From positions 496,001 to 560,000 of the forward strand of contig NZ_JAHKPY010000014.1 in NCBI RefSeq assembly GCF_018860745.1: a stretch of 64,000 nt of DNA. The letters are read 5' to 3'. The position numbers and the translations under genes were made by a program. The DNA is from Zobellia uliginosa (GTDB lineage: Bacteria > Bacteroidota > Bacteroidia > Flavobacteriales > Flavobacteriaceae). This document shows, one piece after another, positions 60,741 through 64,000 of this stretch (positions are counted from its first letter, which is position 1; each line of letters starts with the position of its first letter). Below the pieces are notes generated by a model that ran no database searches, had not been told where the DNA came from, and worked only from the letters and a program-made list of their open reading frames with translations.

Positions 60741-60857
60741 GTTTTAAACAAAAATCAATCTATTACATCCCTACGGTAAATGGGGTTTTATAAGCTTTCA
60801 TAATTCAATGAAAACCGTTACCAGTTCTGTTTTTTAACCGCTATTTTTGTTTAAAAC
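60741..60857. repeat. Perfect 15-bp inverted repeat enclosing 87 bp
   Basis: GTTTTAAACAAAAAT at 60741-60755 and its exact reverse complement ATTTTTGTTTAAAAC at 60843-60857. The right arm contains most of the -7 box and ends 9 bp before the next ATG. Between the arms are further short complementary segments (e.g. GGTAA near 60775 with TTACC near 60819). Confidence 0.8.
60842..60849 (+). promoter_or_regulatory. -7-like box before the alpha-2-macroglobulin gene
   Basis: TATTTTTG matches TAnnTTTG exactly, 17 nt before the ATG. No -33 TTG is present at 17-23 bp; the box lies in the inverted-repeat arm. Confidence 0.4.
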
Positions 60858-60866
60858 AATCTTTCC

Positions 60867-63800
60867 ATGAAGGTCTTTTCTCTTTTTCGATTTTTATTAT
60901 TATTTGTTTTTTTGTCAGCGTGCACGTCTAAAAAGAAAGAGGCTGCCGGTCAGGCTGATAATTTAAATCGTTTTCATGAGTATGTAAGTCAAGTTTCTCA
61001 TGGAATTATTTCTGCTCAGAGTGTTGTAAAAGTGGTTTTTAACACTCCAATTGAATCTTGGAATGCAGGAGATGAATTGGATAAAGGTCTTTTTAAAATA
61101 TCGCCAAGAATAGATGGTAAAGTAGTAGCCCTGGATGACCGTACGATTGCATTTGTTTCTTTAAATGGTTTTCAGCAGAATACGGAATATACATTTGAGC
61201 TGAATTTGGGTGATATAATTAATGATATGCCAGATGGTCTGGAAGTATTGACTTTCAATGTTAAAACCTTAGAACAACAATTCAATATTTATACAGACGC
61301 ATTACAGTCGTATTCAAAAGAATATCAATATATAACCGGCCAGTTACGCATGGCAGATGTTTTTCCTTTAGAAAAGGCAAAGCAATTGGTCTCTGCGACC
61401 CATAACGGAAAGTCGGTTTCTGTTAAGTTCGATGTAGGAACAGAAAAAGGAACTCAGTTTTCTTTTAAAATAGACAGCATTCAAAGAACTATTGAAGACT
61501 CTAAACTAGAAGTTTCATGGAGTGGGGCTCAATTTAGTATTGATAGTAAGGGCAATGAGTCAATAACAATACCGGGAAAGAACAATTTTACTGTTTTAGA
61601 TGCCACTGTGGATGTAGCCAAAAATGCAGTAGTGTCCATAAATTTTTCCGATCCAATTAAAAAAGGTCAGAATTTTAAAGGCTTGGTTGTCTTAGAGCAG
61701 GATGACGCGGTTAAATATGCCGTTAACGGTAATACGCTAAAAGTTTATCCATCCAAAGATATTGAAGGAACGGTAATGCTAGAGGTTTATGAGGGTATAC
61801 AAAGTGCCGACGGCAACAAATTAAAAACAAAGTTTACGGAAAGAATTGCTTTTGAAAGGCTAAAGCCGGAAGTAAGACTGCTTTCTAATGGAACTATTTT
61901 GCCGTCTTCCAGTAACCTTAAAATCAATTTTGAAGCGGTAAGTCTGGCATCCCTGAAAGTATCGGTTTTCAAAATTTATGAGAATAACGTTCTGCAGTTT
62001 CTTCAGAATAGCAACCTTAATGGACAAGGTGATTTACGTGCAGTGGCTAGACCTATTGCCCGCAAGAAAATTACTTTGGCCAATTTATCTAGTAATAGTG
62101 GAAAATGGGTTGCTCACGCGCTTGATCTCAAAACGCTAATTACGCCGGAAGTAGGTGCTATCTATAGAGTTGAACTGGATTTTGGACCAGAAGACAGTGC
62201 ATATGGTTGTGAGGATTCAAATTTTGATCCTGTATTGGAAGAAAAGGATAATTTTGATGAAGAAAAGGAGAACAGTGCTTGGGACAATGTAGAGAACTAT
62301 TATTATAACGATTACTACTACGACTATAACTGGAACGAGAGGGAAAACCCCTGCGATAAATCGTATTACTACAACAAAAAAATAGGAATGAACATTTTGG
62401 CGTCAGATATAGGCGTGACGGTCAAAAAGGGAGTCAATAAAAGCTATTTTGTTGCCGTAACCGATATTTTGGATGCCAAACCTGTAGCAAGAGCTAAGGT
62501 TACCTTTTATAACTACCAACAACAGCCTATAGGAGAAGTAGTGACAGATGTAGAAGGGCTAGCCATGTTTGATGATGGAAAGCTGGCGTATTTTGCAGTA
62601 GTGGAAAGCAAAGGTCAAAAAACCTATGTAAAACTAAATGACGGTAATGCGCTTTCCGTAAGTAAGTTCAAAGTTTCGGGAGTAGAGCTTCAAAAAGGTC
62701 TTACAGGTTTCGTTTTTGGCGAAAGAGGTGTTTGGAGACCGGGAGATGACATTTTCCTTTCTTTTATGCTGAATGATAAGGCGCATGGGTTACCGGAAAA
62801 TCACCCTGTGAAGTTAGAGCTGTATGACCCCTATAATAAAGTTGTTCATCGTGAAGTAAGAACTAACGGGCTCAATAATTTTTATCAGTTTAATCTTAAA
62901 ACAGATGAAAATGCACCTACCGGTAATTGGTTGGCTAAGGTTTCGGTTGGGGGTGCTACGTTTACAAAGTCACTTAAAATAGAGACTATCAAGCCAAATC
63001 GATTAAAGATAAAAACGGAGTTTGATGATGATATTCTAAATGCGTCAAAACCCATTACCGGTAAGATGGAAGTGAAGTGGTTGCACGGTGCAATAGCTAA
63101 AAACCTAAAAGCGGATATTACAGCTAAATTCAATGCAAAGAATACTGCATTCAGTGCATTTCCAGGTTATGTTTTTGATGACCCCACCCGAAGCTTTTCG
63201 GTAGAAGATCAAGTAGTTTTTGATGGTAAGGTAGATGCAGAGGGTAAAACACAATTCAGTATGAATCCTCAGTTTACCAGCATGGCTCCCGGTATGCTAA
63301 AAGCGGCGTTTATAACCAAAGTATATGAAAATGGGGGGGATTTTAGTACAGATGTGTTCTCTAAAACATATTCGCCTTATGGCACTTATGTGGGTTTGAC
63401 TATTCCTAAAGGCGATAAAAATAGAGGGATGCTTTTAACGGATACACCTCATACATTTGATGTAGTTACAGTTGACGAAAAGGGCAATCCTAAGGCCACT
63501 AAAAACATTAATGTAACCATTCACAAAATAAGTTGGAGATGGTGGTGGGATACCTCTGCGGATAATTTATCTAATTACAGTAGTGGTCAATATCATGAGA
63601 AAGTTTTTGAAAAAACACTTAGTACTAATGCCAGTGGTAAGGCCAACTTTAATTTTGAATTAAAGTATCCGGAATGGGGTAGGTATTTGGTACGTGTAGA
63701 AGATCCAAATGGAGGTCATGCCACAGCAAAGACAATATACATAGATTGGCCGGGATGGGCTGGGAAATCTCGTAAAACAGACCCTTCTGCAGCTACCATG

Positions 63801-64000
63801 TTGGTATTTTCTACAGACAAAGAAACCTATAATGTTGGTGAAACCGCTACGGTTACCTTCCCTAGTTCAGAAGGAAGTCGTGCTCTGGTTACGGTAGAGA
63901 ATGGTACGGAGGTTTTAAAAAGCCTTTGGGTAGATACGGCCAAGGACGAGACCAAGTTTCAACTAGAAATGAATGCGGAATACGCGCCCAACGTTTTTGT
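60867..64000 (+). CDS. Alpha-2-macroglobulin family lipoprotein, N-terminal 1044 residues (gene runs off the window)
   Basis: The frame stays open from ATG 60867 to the window end (1044 codons plus two bases). A lipoprotein signal ends in the lipobox LSAC (residues about 16-19). An N-terminal Ig-like domain (about 40-130), MG-type domains, then the hallmark GVWRPGDDIFLSFML segment (about residue 620) of the MG2-MG3 region follow; the last residues (NAEYAPNVFV) are typical of the MG domains before the thioester region. An acidic and tyrosine-rich insertion lies at about 450-510. Bacterial A2Ms are large periplasmic lipoproteins thought to trap foreign proteases, often with PBP1c; the thioester CXEQ, if any, lies outside the window. 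Full length in Bacteroidota is about 1800-1900 residues. Confidence 0.9.
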   Translation, partial: MKVFSLFRFLLLFVFLSACTSKKKEAAGQADNLNRFHEYVSQVSHGIISAQSVVKVVFNTPIESWNAGDELDKGLFKISPRIDGKVVALDDRTIAFVSLNGFQQNTEYTFELNLGDIINDMPDGLEVLTFNVKTLEQQFNIYTDALQSYSKEYQYITGQLRMADVFPLEKAKQLVSATHNGKSVSVKFDVGTEKGTQFSFKIDSIQRTIEDSKLEVSWSGAQFSIDSKGNESITIPGKNNFTVLDATVDVAKNAVVSINFSDPIKKGQNFKGLVVLEQDDAVKYAVNGNTLKVYPSKDIEGTVMLEVYEGIQSADGNKLKTKFTERIAFERLKPEVRLLSNGTILPSSSNLKINFEAVSLASLKVSVFKIYENNVLQFLQNSNLNGQGDLRAVARPIARKKITLANLSSNSGKWVAHALDLKTLITPEVGAIYRVELDFGPEDSAYGCEDSNFDPVLEEKDNFDEEKENSAWDNVENYYYNDYYYDYNWNERENPCDKSYYYNKKIGMNILASDIGVTVKKGVNKSYFVAVTDILDAKPVARAKVTFYNYQQQPIGEVVTDVEGLAMFDDGKLAYFAVVESKGQKTYVKLNDGNALSVSKFKVSGVELQKGLTGFVFGERGVWRPGDDIFLSFMLNDKAHGLPENHPVKLELYDPYNKVVHREVRTNGLNNFYQFNLKTDENAPTGNWLAKVSVGGATFTKSLKIETIKPNRLKIKTEFDDDILNASKPITGKMEVKWLHGAIAKNLKADITAKFNAKNTAFSAFPGYVFDDPTRSFSVEDQVVFDGKVDAEGKTQFSMNPQFTSMAPGMLKAAFITKVYENGGDFSTDVFSKTYSPYGTYVGLTIPKGDKNRGMLLTDTPHTFDVVTVDEKGNPKATKNINVTIHKISWRWWWDTSADNLSNYSSGQYHEKVFEKTLSTNASGKANFNFELKYPEWGRYLVRVEDPNGGHATAKTIYIDWPGWAGKSRKTDPSAATMLVFSTDKETYNVGETATVTFPSSEGSRALVTVENGTEVLKSLWVDTAKDETKFQLEMNAEYAPNVF

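Larger units (their letters stand above)
60517..60866. other. Divergent intergenic region with inverted repeats before the alpha-2-macroglobulin gene
   Basis: No reading frame of note. It holds the 60602-60624 palindrome, the 60741-60857 inverted repeat and the -7-like box at 60842-60849. Confidence 0.6.

Overview
This window reads as a chromosomal segment of a marine-type flavobacterium (Bacteroidota, Flavobacteriaceae). That placement rests on moderate AT-richness, promoters of the Bacteroidota type (TTG or TTTG, 17-22 bp, TAnnTTTG), few Shine-Dalgarno sequences, and family-typical genes: a complete MoxR-DUF58-BatABCDE operon, a carboxypeptidase-regulatory-domain outer-membrane receptor, a GbsR-type regulator on an RND efflux operon, two SulP transporters with a beta-carbonic anhydrase, and an alpha-2-macroglobulin lipoprotein. 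Genus cannot be fixed from the sequence alone. I see no rRNA, tRNA, CRISPR array, prophage or insertion sequence.

Layout. 1-8.3 kb: the tail of an LpxH-like hydrolase, an MFS transporter, recJ coupled to a VOC protein, a frameshifted four-helix-bundle gene between AT-rich repeats, OsmC, a gene-poor stretch with hydrophobic short reading frames, then a tight minus-strand group (conserved unknown, DoxX, rsmI, hopJ, Fe-S uracil-DNA glycosylase). 8.4-15.6 kb (plus): tdk-alr, mscL, asd, prolyl oligopeptidase, an ABC ATPase and the ribosome-rescue hydrolase arfB. 15.6-28.4 kb: outer-membrane receptor with AraC regulator, dinB, an NAD(P)-binding/CYTH gene pair, then a tripartite RND efflux operon framed by GbsR-like and TetR regulators.

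28.6-35.3 kb: pheS with a small partner, then a bicarbonate/anion module (SulP, carbonic anhydrase, Usp-like protein, second SulP). 35.4-44.9 kb: the Bat (aerotolerance-type) operon, transcribed moxR first. 45-48.8 kb: aldo/keto reductase, SDR and AlbA_2-domain gene in one unit, convergent with a PfkB sugar kinase. 49-53 kb (plus): SPFH-GYF_2 protein, membrane zinc-ribbon protein, calcineurin-like phosphatase, acyl-ACP desaturase. 53.3-55 kb: an OmpA-like protein paired with a membrane-anchored helix-hairpin-helix protein. 55.5-60.5 kb: ALDH7-type dehydrogenase, DUF1304, CHASE histidine kinase, 3-hydroxyanthranilate dioxygenase and a CAP-domain lipoprotein. The last 3.1 kb is the start of a large alpha-2-macroglobulin lipoprotein that runs off the window.

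Most genes belong to known families. The signals most worth follow-up are: a shared operator in the GbsR/RND efflux region that overlaps a near-consensus promoter; the one-base frameshift and flanking repeats of the four-helix-bundle gene; the perfect 15-bp inverted repeat enclosing 87 bp immediately before the alpha-2-macroglobulin gene; the OmpA/helix-hairpin-helix pair; the SulP-carbonic anhydrase module; and the AlbA_2 and SPFH/zinc-ribbon units.
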